Origin: Alphaproteobacteria bacterium UBA2723
GTDB taxonomy: Bacteria > Pseudomonadota > Alphaproteobacteria > RF32 > CAG-239
Assembly (NCBI GenBank): GCA_002353835.1
Contig: DEKL01000034.1
Span: 1 to 9,376, forward strand
Reading direction: 5' to 3'
Length of the DNA: 9,376 nucleotides
A program made the translations under genes and the position numbers. Positions 1 to 5,628 of the stretch are shown here, piece after piece (positions within the stretch are counted from its first letter, which is position 1; every line of letters starts with the position of its first letter). The notes under the pieces were generated by a model that was not told where the DNA came from, made no database searches, and worked only from the letters and a program-made list of their open reading frames with translations.

Positions 1-129
1 CGCCTCTTTGTGCCGGTTTGCGCATTGATGACAAACGCTATGCTGGTTGCAAGCTTCGGTATGATGGCTTTAGGCTGTATTCTCAAGCTGGCATTATCCC
101 TGCCCCGCACCCGCGCTCTCCCTTATTAA
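1..129 (+). CDS. C-terminal fragment of an upstream membrane protein (partial)
   Basis: The frame starting at base 1 is open through 42 codons and stops with TAA at 127-129. The peptide is strongly hydrophobic over about residues 3-34, with runs such as FVPVCALMTNAMLVASFGMM, and ends in a short basic tail (LPRTRALPY). That is what the last membrane helix or helices and cytoplasmic tail of a multi-spanning inner-membrane protein look like. A good terminator follows directly at 138-175, which supports a real gene ending here. The start lies outside the window, so the family cannot be named; a transporter is one possibility. Confidence is moderate because only 42 codons are visible. Confidence 0.5.
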   Translation, partial: RLFVPVCALMTNAMLVASFGMMALGCILKLALSLPRTRALPY

Positions 130-137
130 AGGGCTTT

Positions 138-175
138 AAGCAGAGAGAAACATTATTGTTTCCCCTGCTTTTTTT
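138..175 (+). terminator. Rho-independent terminator of the upstream gene
   Basis: An outer stem AAGCAG/CTGCTT (138-143 with 165-170) and an inner stem GAAACA/TGTTTC (147-152 with 157-162) enclose a TTAT loop. They are separated by a small internal loop (AGA/CC) and followed by a run of T residues to 175. It sits just after the stop codon at 127-129 and before the promoter of the reductase gene, so it separates the two transcription units. Confidence 0.75.
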
Positions 176-195
176 GGGAAAAAATTAAAAAAAAA

Positions 196-226
196 TTGAC
201 TTCCGACCAAGTTTTTCCAATAGAAT
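196..226 (+). promoter_or_regulatory. Candidate sigma70-type promoter of the aldo/keto reductase gene
   Basis: TTGACT at 196-201 is a good -35 hexamer and TAGAAT at 221-226 a fair -10, but the spacer is 19 bp, longer than the 17 bp of every other promoter in the window. A start near 233 would give a leader of about 20 nt ending in the AGGAG Shine-Dalgarno at 245-249. Other -10 choices nearby (TAAAGT at 227, TATAGA at 232) have no matching -35, so the exact start is uncertain. Confidence 0.45.
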
Positions 227-253
227 TAAAGTATAGATATTATAAGGAGAAAA

Positions 254-1495
254 ATGATGAACAGACGTGAATTTTTAATGAGTACCTTAGCCGCCTTTGC
301 CTTATCGGCATTACCGAAATTAACCATCGCGGAAACAATTGCCGTTTCAGATGCTCTCAAATCACAAATCAATGATAATAACAAACTCGGTTTCGGCTTT
401 ATGCGTCTGCCCTTAAAGAACCCGAACGACCAAACTTCCATTGACTATGAGCTCTTAAACAAAATGGTAGATAAATTTATGGAGCGTGGCTTTACTTACT
501 TTGACACAGCATGGATGTATATGGGCTACGAGAGCGAAGTTGCCATCAGAAAAGCCGTTGTTGAGCGCTATCCGAGGGATAAATTCACGGTTGCCAGCAA
601 ATTGCCGATTGGCATGGTTAAAAGTGCGGAAAATATGGAAGAAATTTTCAACAAACAATTAGAAAAAACCGGTCTTAAATATTTTGATTATTATCTGGTG
701 CACAATATCAATGCCAACACAATGCCAAATGTTGAAAAATATGACCCTTTCAAGTTTGTTGCTGAAAAGAAAAAGCAAGGCAAAATCAAACATATAGGCT
801 TTTCCTTCCATGATAATGCCGAGCTTTTGGAAAAAGTCTTAAAGGCGCATCCGGAGGTTGAGTTTGTCCAGTTGCAAATCAACTACATTGATTGGGATAA
901 TCCGACCATACAATCCCGAAAATGCTATGAATTAGCCGTTAAATATAACTTACCGGTCGTTGTCATGGAGCCGGTTAAAGGCGGCAGTTTGGCACAAGTT
1001 CCCGCAAACGTTGAAAAAATATTCAAAGATGCCGAGCCGGATATGTCTGTTGCATCTTGGGCAATTCGCTATGCGGCAAGTTTGCCGGCGGTACGCACGG
1101 TTTTAAGCGGTATGACCACCATGGAACAACTGGACGATAACACCGGCTACATGCAAAACTTTAAGCCGTTAAGCGATAATGAAAATAAGGTCATAGAAGC
1201 AGCCATTAAAGAATTACACGCCTCTATTGCCATCCCCTGTACTGCCTGTCGTTATTGTGTGGAACATTGTCCGATGAAGATAGATATTCCGGGCGTATTT
1301 GCCCTATATAATGCCGAAAAGCAGGAAATGGGTGATAAACCGTTTACCGTTCAAAAAGTTTACTATAATAACCTGACCAAAACTTCCGGTAAGGCTTCGC
1401 AGTGTGTCCATTGTAAAAATTGTGAAAAGCATTGTCCGCAACATATTGTTATTAACGAGTGGATGACCAAAATTGCTCAAACCTTTGAAGGGTAA
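254..1495 (+). CDS. Tat-exported aldo/keto reductase with C-terminal 4Fe-4S ferredoxin-like domain
   Basis: A 413-residue oxidoreductase. Residues 1-27 form a twin-arginine signal (NRREFL at 3-8, a hydrophobic stretch, then a likely cut near TIA-ET), so the folded, cofactor-loaded enzyme should act in the periplasm. Residues about 45-305 are an aldo/keto reductase TIM barrel; the usual catalytic tetrad fits Asp84 and Tyr89 in the DTAWMY segment, Lys116 (ASK) and His150 (LVHN). The C-terminal part carries two CxxCxxCxxxCP motifs (Cys329/332/335/339 and Cys384/387/390/394), typical of two [4Fe-4S] clusters. Members of this family transfer electrons through the clusters to or from an unknown substrate; the substrate cannot be read here. 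Two start codons stand in tandem (254 and 257); AGGAG at 245-249 lies 4 or 7 nt upstream, so the second ATG may be used. It appears monocistronic. Confidence 0.93.
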   Translation: MMNRREFLMSTLAAFALSALPKLTIAETIAVSDALKSQINDNNKLGFGFMRLPLKNPNDQTSIDYELLNKMVDKFMERGFTYFDTAWMYMGYESEVAIRKAVVERYPRDKFTVASKLPIGMVKSAENMEEIFNKQLEKTGLKYFDYYLVHNINANTMPNVEKYDPFKFVAEKKKQGKIKHIGFSFHDNAELLEKVLKAHPEVEFVQLQINYIDWDNPTIQSRKCYELAVKYNLPVVVMEPVKGGSLAQVPANVEKIFKDAEPDMSVASWAIRYAASLPAVRTVLSGMTTMEQLDDNTGYMQNFKPLSDNENKVIEAAIKELHASIAIPCTACRYCVEHCPMKIDIPGVFALYNAEKQEMGDKPFTVQKVYYNNLTKTSGKASQCVHCKNCEKHCPQHIVINEWMTKIAQTFEG

Positions 1496-1513
1496 AAGTA
1501 GTATTTACGGAAA

Positions 1514-1583
1514 GCACCCCTGCTCCAAGGAAAGACCAAAACCGTTGCAGGTGCCGCCGGCACTGCCGCCGCGGCATGAGCGG
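1514..1583 (+). repeat. Diverged intergenic repeat, copy 1
   Basis: This copy and the one at 1823-1890 share the same order of blocks: CACCCC, then GCTCCA, GGAAAG, an AA-rich bit, CGTTG, AGGTG, then GCACTGCC, CCGC and CGG. Copy 1 has about six extra bases in the middle, where it forms the small palindrome GTGCC-GCC-GGCAC (1551-1563). The copies are about 300 bp apart in direct orientation. Recognised by eye only; the element's true ends are not known. Confidence 0.5.
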
Positions 1584-1618
1584 CCCCGTGCGGGCAGCAC
1601 ACAGCCGTCAGGCTGTCA

Positions 1619-1674
1619 GCGCCTTGCCTTGTATTAAAAATCATTTTTGCAAGGCAAAAATGATTGCAAGGCGC
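1619..1674. repeat. Nested inverted repeat (two-tier hairpin)
   Basis: The inner arms AATCATTTTTGC (1639-1650) and GCAAAAATGATT (1654-1665) are a perfect 12-bp inverted repeat around an AAG loop. Outer arms GCGCCTTGC (1619-1627) and GCAAGGCGC (1666-1674) add a second perfect 9-bp stem, directly stacked on the right side and separated by an 11-nt bulge on the left. No T-run follows at a terminator's usual distance, though the arms themselves contain T5/A5. It could be an RNA hairpin for mRNA 3'-end protection or part of a palindromic repeat element. Confidence 0.7.
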
Positions 1675-1702
1675 CATTTTAATTAAAGAAACACGATACT
1701 AA

Positions 1703-1764
1703 AAAAGTTCTCCACAGCACGCGTTTGAGCTTAAGGGTTACTCACGCGGCTATGGATAACTTTT
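1703..1764. repeat. Large imperfect inverted repeat with DnaA-box-like arms
   Basis: The left arm at 1703-1729 begins AAAAGTTCTCCACAGC. The reverse complement of the right arm at 1741-1764 begins AAAAGTTATCCATAGC, 14 of 16 matching, and both continue into CGCGT and GAG with small gaps. The loop is 11 nt (1730-1740). Each arm holds a 9-mer one base from the DnaA-box consensus TTATCCACA (TTCTCCACA on the left, TTATCCATA on the right). A single pair is too few to call an origin. Confidence 0.55.
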
Positions 1765-1822
1765 CCCCGTTCCCCCTCATTCGGCAAAGCATGACGGTTT
1801 AAAAGTTTCTCGGTCGGAGAGT

Positions 1823-1890
1823 ACACCCCGCTCCACTGGAAAGCCTTTTAAATCGTTGGAGGTGGCACTGCCACCGCCTCGCACCGCTGG
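1823..1890 (+). repeat. Diverged intergenic repeat, copy 2
   Basis: Second copy of the repeat at 1514-1583, with the same block order. At the place of copy 1's palindrome it has a different but better one, GGTGGCA-C-TGCCACC (1861-1875). Sequence change that keeps a palindrome is what would be expected if base-pairing were selected, but two copies are too few to show it. Confidence 0.5.
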
Positions 1891-1940
1891 TAGTCGCCCC
1901 CCCTATTTTCGGGGTTCGCTTCCGGTCTTAATTTCCAACC

Positions 1941-1978
1941 AATAAAAAAAGACGGGATTTATACCCGTCTTTTTTTAT

Positions 1979-1979
<1 letters not shown>
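1941..1979. terminator. Bidirectional rho-independent terminator, mainly for tRNA-Ala
   Basis: A perfect 16-bp inverted repeat with a 7-nt loop (1957-1963): arms with GACGGG/CCCGTC cores flanked by A7/T7 runs (1941-1956 with 1964-1979). Read on the minus strand it begins at the very 3' end of the tRNA gene; base 1979 belongs to both. Read on the plus strand it would stop transcription from the left. The U-run is strong in both directions. Confidence 0.85.
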
Positions 1980-2054
<75 letters not shown>

Positions 2055-2076
2055 AATTACATTCAAAACAAAAATG

Positions 2077-2105
2077 TTTATAACGGCAGAAATTTATAAA
2101 TGCAA
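2077..2105 (-). promoter_or_regulatory. Promoter of tRNA-Ala
   Basis: Read on the minus strand, TTGCAT (2105-2100) and TATAAA (2082-2077) are separated by exactly 17 bp. A start near 2070 leaves a leader of about 16 nt before the mature tRNA end. The -35 is preceded by TTTTTC, much like the -35 regions of the large genes to the right. Confidence 0.7.
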
Positions 2106-2180
2106 GAAAAATTTTTCATCTTACGCAAAAAATATTTTTATCCTTAACAAAAATGTAACAATTCCATTTTTCTGTTTTGC

Positions 2181-2209
2181 TTGCAAAACATCCAAAATCG
2201 TGTTAGGAT
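2181..2209 (+). promoter_or_regulatory. Promoter of gene A (TTGCAA-N17-TAGGAT)
   Basis: TTGCAA at 2181-2186, a 17-bp spacer and TAGGAT at 2204-2209, preceded by TTTTGC. The start would be near 2216, a leader of about 28 nt. The -35 core and surroundings (TTTTGCTTGCAAAAC) also occur in the promoter of gene B. Confidence 0.7.
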
Positions 2210-2231
2210 AATTACAGATATAAATTATGGC

Positions 2232-2237
2232 AGGAGA
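2232..2237 (+). promoter_or_regulatory. Ribosome binding site that fixes the start of gene A
   Basis: AGGAGA lies 6 nt before the ATG at 2244. The frame is open further upstream to a TTG at 2181, but that codon is inside the -35 box and would precede the transcription start, so 2244 is the start. Confidence 0.85.
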
Positions 2238-2243
2238 AAGACA

Positions 2244-3650
2244 ATGGCTAAGTATAGATCAAGATCCGGGGTTAGAAGAGAATTATCTGACGAGGCAAAA
2301 CTTGCAAGACTTCGCCAGTGGGAAAAAGAATTTAAGCTCAATTCCGATGATATCAATAAATTGATAGAAAAATACGGACCGTACGCTTATGATGTCGTTC
2401 GCTTGGCCCGTGCCGAACCGGCAAATGTTGCCAAGAGAATAAATCAGCCGTTCAGAAACTCCAATAACACAATCCATTATTTTGCCGAAACAGAAATTGA
2501 TACAGCTACCCTTGCCAAAGCTGTCAATAAAAACGAAATGAAGGTAGAGGCCGGGTTAGCTCAATACAATATCAGCGCCAAACAGACCCTTGAAAATGCG
2601 GAAATCAAATCCGTACAGATGACTGCCGATAAACAACAAAAGAAATTTGAAGAAAAAGTTGATGAACACACCGCCACCAGAAGTGAACCGGTTAGAGATA
2701 GTAAACCGGAAGAAACAAACACCGATGATTTAACACCGGAAGAAACCATGGGTGTTGATGATATGACCTTAGACGATTACCTAAAATACTATAAACCGGA
2801 AGATAAACCTTTAACCGGCAAAGCATTGGAAGATGCCGCGTATAAAGACTTCGGCAAAGGCGAAGGTATATCCACCAGAATATATGTGGAGAAAAAGAAT
2901 TACGGTCATCCGACCATGGGTAACGGTTGTTTGATTATCCATAAGGATTTATGCAAAGAACCCCCGTCAAAAGAAGCCGTCAAAAAACATGGTACCGTTG
3001 CCGGTTGGAAGACTATGTTTAGAAACCAAAAATTAACAGATGCCAACGGTAATCCGTTGACAAGCGCCCAAAAAGATAAAATCTTTGAAGATTTGCGCGC
3101 CGCCGTCCGTAACGGTACTTTAAGAACTCAAAGTATCGGCGGGTATAATGTCGTTATCTCTCCGGCAAGTGCCGCAAACGTAAGAATATCGCAAACCGAA
3201 ATCAGAAAAACATTTAATACGCGCTTTGCCGCTAACTTAAAGAAAGTTCAAACCGCATTAGGTAACGGTGACGTCAAAAAAGGAGCAGAAATTTTCAACA
3301 AGTATCCGAAAAATCTGCAGTTATCATTGGTACACACCTATTACGCCGGAAAACCCGGTACGCGCATTACAGATGCGATTCAAGATGGTCGGATAGACCC
3401 ACAAAATCCGCAATCCGTTGTTGATGAGTTAAGAAGGATACGTTCTTCTAAATCCGAAGGTAACAGAAACCAGATGAACCGTGCCTCTGAGGCAGAAGCC
3501 AGAACCAGACGCGCCGCCAACGATACGATTCAGGATGCCCAAAGAAGATATGCCGAAATGCAAGCCAAATTGCAACAGCAGAAACGTCAACAAAACTTAG
3601 ACAACAATATCCGTATCGTCATGTCCATGGGCGGCAATCAAAACGGTTAA
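2244..3650 (+). CDS. Gene A: large cytosolic-type protein of unknown function, N-terminal domain shared with gene D
   Basis: 468 residues, not recognised as a known family. Residues 14-81 (LSDEAK to HYFAE) match residues 363-431 of gene D, including an ungapped block from Trp to YGP, then AYD-V and AEP-NV. Residues 120-190 are acidic and low in complexity. The middle, about 190-385, looks globular. It has AAYKDFGKGEG at 198-208, NYGH at 219-222, a helix-like segment around 271-290 and LSLVHTYYAG near 360-369, faintly like the order of motifs in phage lysozymes (GH24), although no Glu sits where the catalytic one should. Residues 412-452 are an Arg/Gln-rich, coiled-coil-like tail. There is no signal peptide or membrane segment. 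It has its own promoter and terminator, so it is likely a single-gene transcript. Function unknown. Confidence 0.9.
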   Translation: MAKYRSRSGVRRELSDEAKLARLRQWEKEFKLNSDDINKLIEKYGPYAYDVVRLARAEPANVAKRINQPFRNSNNTIHYFAETEIDTATLAKAVNKNEMKVEAGLAQYNISAKQTLENAEIKSVQMTADKQQKKFEEKVDEHTATRSEPVRDSKPEETNTDDLTPEETMGVDDMTLDDYLKYYKPEDKPLTGKALEDAAYKDFGKGEGISTRIYVEKKNYGHPTMGNGCLIIHKDLCKEPPSKEAVKKHGTVAGWKTMFRNQKLTDANGNPLTSAQKDKIFEDLRAAVRNGTLRTQSIGGYNVVISPASAANVRISQTEIRKTFNTRFAANLKKVQTALGNGDVKKGAEIFNKYPKNLQLSLVHTYYAGKPGTRITDAIQDGRIDPQNPQSVVDELRRIRSSKSEGNRNQMNRASEAEARTRRAANDTIQDAQRRYAEMQAKLQQQKRQQNLDNNIRIVMSMGGNQNG

Positions 3651-3674
3651 AAAAACGGAAAAACAATATCATAA

Positions 3675-3709
3675 AACCGGCTGAAATCAACTTCGGCCGG
3701 TTACTTTTT
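3675..3709 (+). terminator. Rho-independent terminator of gene A
   Basis: Arms AACCGGCTGAA (3675-3685) and TTCGGCCGGTT (3692-3702) form an 11-bp stem with one T-G pair and an ATCAAC loop, then AC and a T5 run. The T-run immediately abuts the -35 region of gene B, so terminator and promoter are packed together. Confidence 0.85.
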
Positions 3710-3711
3710 GC

Positions 3712-3740
3712 TTGCAAAACACCCCAAAAAATGCTAAAAT
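3712..3740 (+). promoter_or_regulatory. Promoter of gene B (TTGCAA-N17-TAAAAT)
   Basis: TTGCAA at 3712-3717, a 17-bp spacer and TAAAAT at 3735-3740, preceded by TTTTTGC. The start is expected near 3747, giving a leader of about 27 nt with GAGGTG at 3764-3769 as Shine-Dalgarno. It is closely similar to the gene C promoter throughout. Confidence 0.75.
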
Positions 3741-3773
3741 AAACATATAAAATGATTATTAGCGAGGTGTGTC

Positions 3774-5546
3774 ATGCCTACTCCGACATCAAGATATGAG
3801 AAGAATTATACCACAGTCTATAAAGCAACCGTTTCTCAAGTTGCCAAAGATCGCCATATTATCGCAGATAACTCTTTTCCTAAATTAAAGAGAGAAGATT
3901 TCACCTCTGACGATGCTTATAGAGAGACACTCGTTGCACAATACCAAGCCATACGTGCGCAAGAATACAGCTATGTGGTACAAAATGAATCCATGAAAGC
4001 TTTTAACGTTGCCTATGGAAATAACCAAAGAAAAAAAAGCAGATGTGAAAACCAACAGTCTTGGAACGGTTACCCGCAAACACCTGTTGACAGTTGTTTT
4101 AATCGCACCAAAGAAATTGCTAAAACAAGTGATGGCTATGTCCCCGGAGAAAATTGCTGTGCAATTAGTGCCACATCATTAACGGCACAAATCAGTGGTA
4201 AAATGGGGTATGACGGTCAAAATAATTTAATCAAACCTAAATCACGTATTATAGGTGGTAGTGTCGGTCCCAGAAACAACCCGGGGGCTGCTAAATATCT
4301 AAATCAATTAGATTCTATTCCACCGGAGTGCCGTATCAGTTATAAGGATGAAGCTAAAGCACCGACACTTAACGAAGCTGTCAAAAAAGGCATTATAAAA
4401 GTCGGTGATGAATTCTCCATAAGAACCGGTGAAGCACGAGGTAACGTTACAACCGGTTGTCATGCTATGGTTTTAACAGATATCCAATATGCCGCAGACG
4501 GTAAAACCGTTATCAGCTATACTTTGCAAGGTAACAACCCTCCGACTTTAAAACAAGTAGATGTTCAAAAACCTGATTACTATGGTAGCAGAAAACTTGT
4601 CTGTGTGACCAAAACAAACGATTGGATAAGAACTCAGGATGCTAAAAAGATAAATGGTATGAGTGCTGAACAATTACAGGAAGAAATTGCAGCTACTCGT
4701 CAGAGATTATCTGCAACAATAGATGAAATGCAGACAACCGAAACAGAATACGTACAAAATAAAAGATATGCCCAACCTGCTCCCAATATTGGTAGAACAG
4801 ACGGTTATGGAAAGCATTATAATGAAGTTGCCGAAGCTCTACACCAAAGAGCAGAAAATCTTCGCGATGAACAAATTGTATTGCGCGTTGAACAGGAAAA
4901 TGTCGCCAAAGAGGCCGAATTGAAAAAGCGCGAAGAAGAAATCTTAAAGAAAGAAAACGAATATGAGCGGAAAAAACCCGAATTTTTAGCCGAACATCCG
5001 GATAAAGAAGAAGAAATAAACCAAAAAGATAAAGAACGCGTTGAAAATACCGGTACTCCGGAACATCCGGAAGCCGTAGAAATTCCGCCGGTAACGGAAT
5101 CTCAAGATTTGGAAGAACGTAAAAGAAACGCCATGGCCAGAAAAGAAGCCTTAGCTAAAAAAGAAGAGGAGCTGGGTGACCGCGAATTTAACGTTAATGA
5201 ACGCGACATAGAATTTGCCCTTGTGCGCAGAGAAACGCCTTTAACCAAAGCGGAAAAGAAAAAAGCCAAAGAAGATAAAAAAGCTATTGAACGCACGCAA
5301 ACCAACGGAACTTTCAAAATCGCTCGCACGGATGCCGTTGTCACCGCTCATGATGAAACAACTGCCGCCAGAGCCGAAAATGAGCGTATTGCTAACCAAC
5401 AACAAACGAATAAAGAACCCAAAGTAGCCGCCACTTGGGAGATGACGCAAGACGGTAAGCTGATTAAAGTAACCAAAAATAAAAATGAAAAGAAAACCGA
5501 AATCGGAGTTAATGAGCTGATAGAACGGATGCGCCAAAGACAGTAA
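3774..5546 (+). CDS. Gene B: putative papain/C39-like cysteine peptidase-fold protein with long charged tail
   Basis: 590 residues, paralogue of gene C and not a family I can name. Residues 41-80 match gene C closely (19 identities in 40), ending in QNESMKAFNV against RNETLKAYNL. The core, about 120-285, has ENCCAISATSL (Cys128/129), KMGYD (143-147), VGDEFSI (210-216), TGCHAMVL (His230) and LQGNN (Asn254/255). Cys at the start of a helix, His before a hydrophobic strand, then Asn is the order seen in papain-like and C39-like peptidases; that assignment is inference. Residues 296-320 form a helix shared with gene C (ATRQR). Residues about 355-510 are Lys/Glu-rich, likely coiled coil, and differ from gene C. 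No signal peptide or membrane segment. The start is set by GAGGTG 4 nt upstream. No terminator is visible before gene C, so readthrough is possible. Confidence 0.9.
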   Translation: MPTPTSRYEKNYTTVYKATVSQVAKDRHIIADNSFPKLKREDFTSDDAYRETLVAQYQAIRAQEYSYVVQNESMKAFNVAYGNNQRKKSRCENQQSWNGYPQTPVDSCFNRTKEIAKTSDGYVPGENCCAISATSLTAQISGKMGYDGQNNLIKPKSRIIGGSVGPRNNPGAAKYLNQLDSIPPECRISYKDEAKAPTLNEAVKKGIIKVGDEFSIRTGEARGNVTTGCHAMVLTDIQYAADGKTVISYTLQGNNPPTLKQVDVQKPDYYGSRKLVCVTKTNDWIRTQDAKKINGMSAEQLQEEIAATRQRLSATIDEMQTTETEYVQNKRYAQPAPNIGRTDGYGKHYNEVAEALHQRAENLRDEQIVLRVEQENVAKEAELKKREEEILKKENEYERKKPEFLAEHPDKEEEINQKDKERVENTGTPEHPEAVEIPPVTESQDLEERKRNAMARKEALAKKEEELGDREFNVNERDIEFALVRRETPLTKAEKKKAKEDKKAIERTQTNGTFKIARTDAVVTAHDETTAARAENERIANQQQTNKEPKVAATWEMTQDGKLIKVTKNKNEKKTEIGVNELIERMRQRQ

Positions 5547-5564
5547 TTTCCTAGCGCTTTTTGC

Positions 5565-5593
5565 TTGCAAACCCCTAAAAAAGGTGTTAAAAT
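5565..5593 (+). promoter_or_regulatory. Promoter of gene C (TTGCAA-N17-TAAAAT)
   Basis: TTGCAA at 5565-5570, a 17-bp spacer and TAAAAT at 5588-5593, preceded by TTTTTGC; start expected near 5600, leader about 29 nt. It begins only about 18 bp after the stop codon of gene B. Confidence 0.75.
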
Positions 5594-5618
5594 AATTCTA
5601 TAATAAGAATTATTAAGT

Positions 5619-5624
5619 GAGGTG
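5619..5624 (+). promoter_or_regulatory. Ribosome binding site that fixes the start of gene C
   Basis: GAGGTG stands 4 nt before the ATG at 5629, the same sequence and spacing as in gene B. The GTG at 5617, four codons upstream in frame, overlaps this site and is therefore not the start. Confidence 0.85.
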
Positions 5625-5628
5625 TATC

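Larger units (their letters stand above)
1496..1978. other. Gene-free, locally GC-rich intergenic region with repeats and hairpins
   Basis: No reading frame here has a Shine-Dalgarno, a plausible start and a protein-like composition together. The stretch holds a diverged repeat pair (1514-1583 and 1823-1890), a small perfect hairpin with arms ACAGCC/GGCTGT (1601-1606 with 1611-1616), a nested hairpin (1619-1674), a large imperfect inverted repeat (1703-1764) and a terminator (1941-1979). Parts, notably about 1541-1625, are far richer in G and C than the flanking genes. It may be a decayed or dispersed extragenic repeat element or may encode a structured RNA. I recognise no known RNA family in it. 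Confidence 0.6.

Noticed and set aside
1477..1677. Minus-strand open frame of 66 codons rich in Ala, Pro and Cys
   Set aside because: It lies over the GC-rich repeat and hairpin, overlaps the end of the reductase gene, has no Shine-Dalgarno and a composition that simply reflects local GC content.
1700..1770. Replication origin
   Set aside because: Only two imperfect DnaA-like boxes, no box cluster, no AT-rich unwinding block beside them and no origin-linked genes.
2181..2243. Upstream extension of gene A to a TTG start
   Set aside because: The codon is inside the -35 box and before the expected transcript start; AGGAGA precedes the ATG at 2244.
5241..5570. Minus-strand open frame of 109 codons inside gene B
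   Set aside because: Antisense shadow of the Lys/Glu-rich tail, giving a Phe/Ser/Leu-rich peptide; no ribosome site or promoter noted.
5617..5628. GTG start of gene C four codons upstream
   Set aside because: It overlaps the GAGGTG ribosome site, which serves the ATG at 5629 exactly as in gene B.
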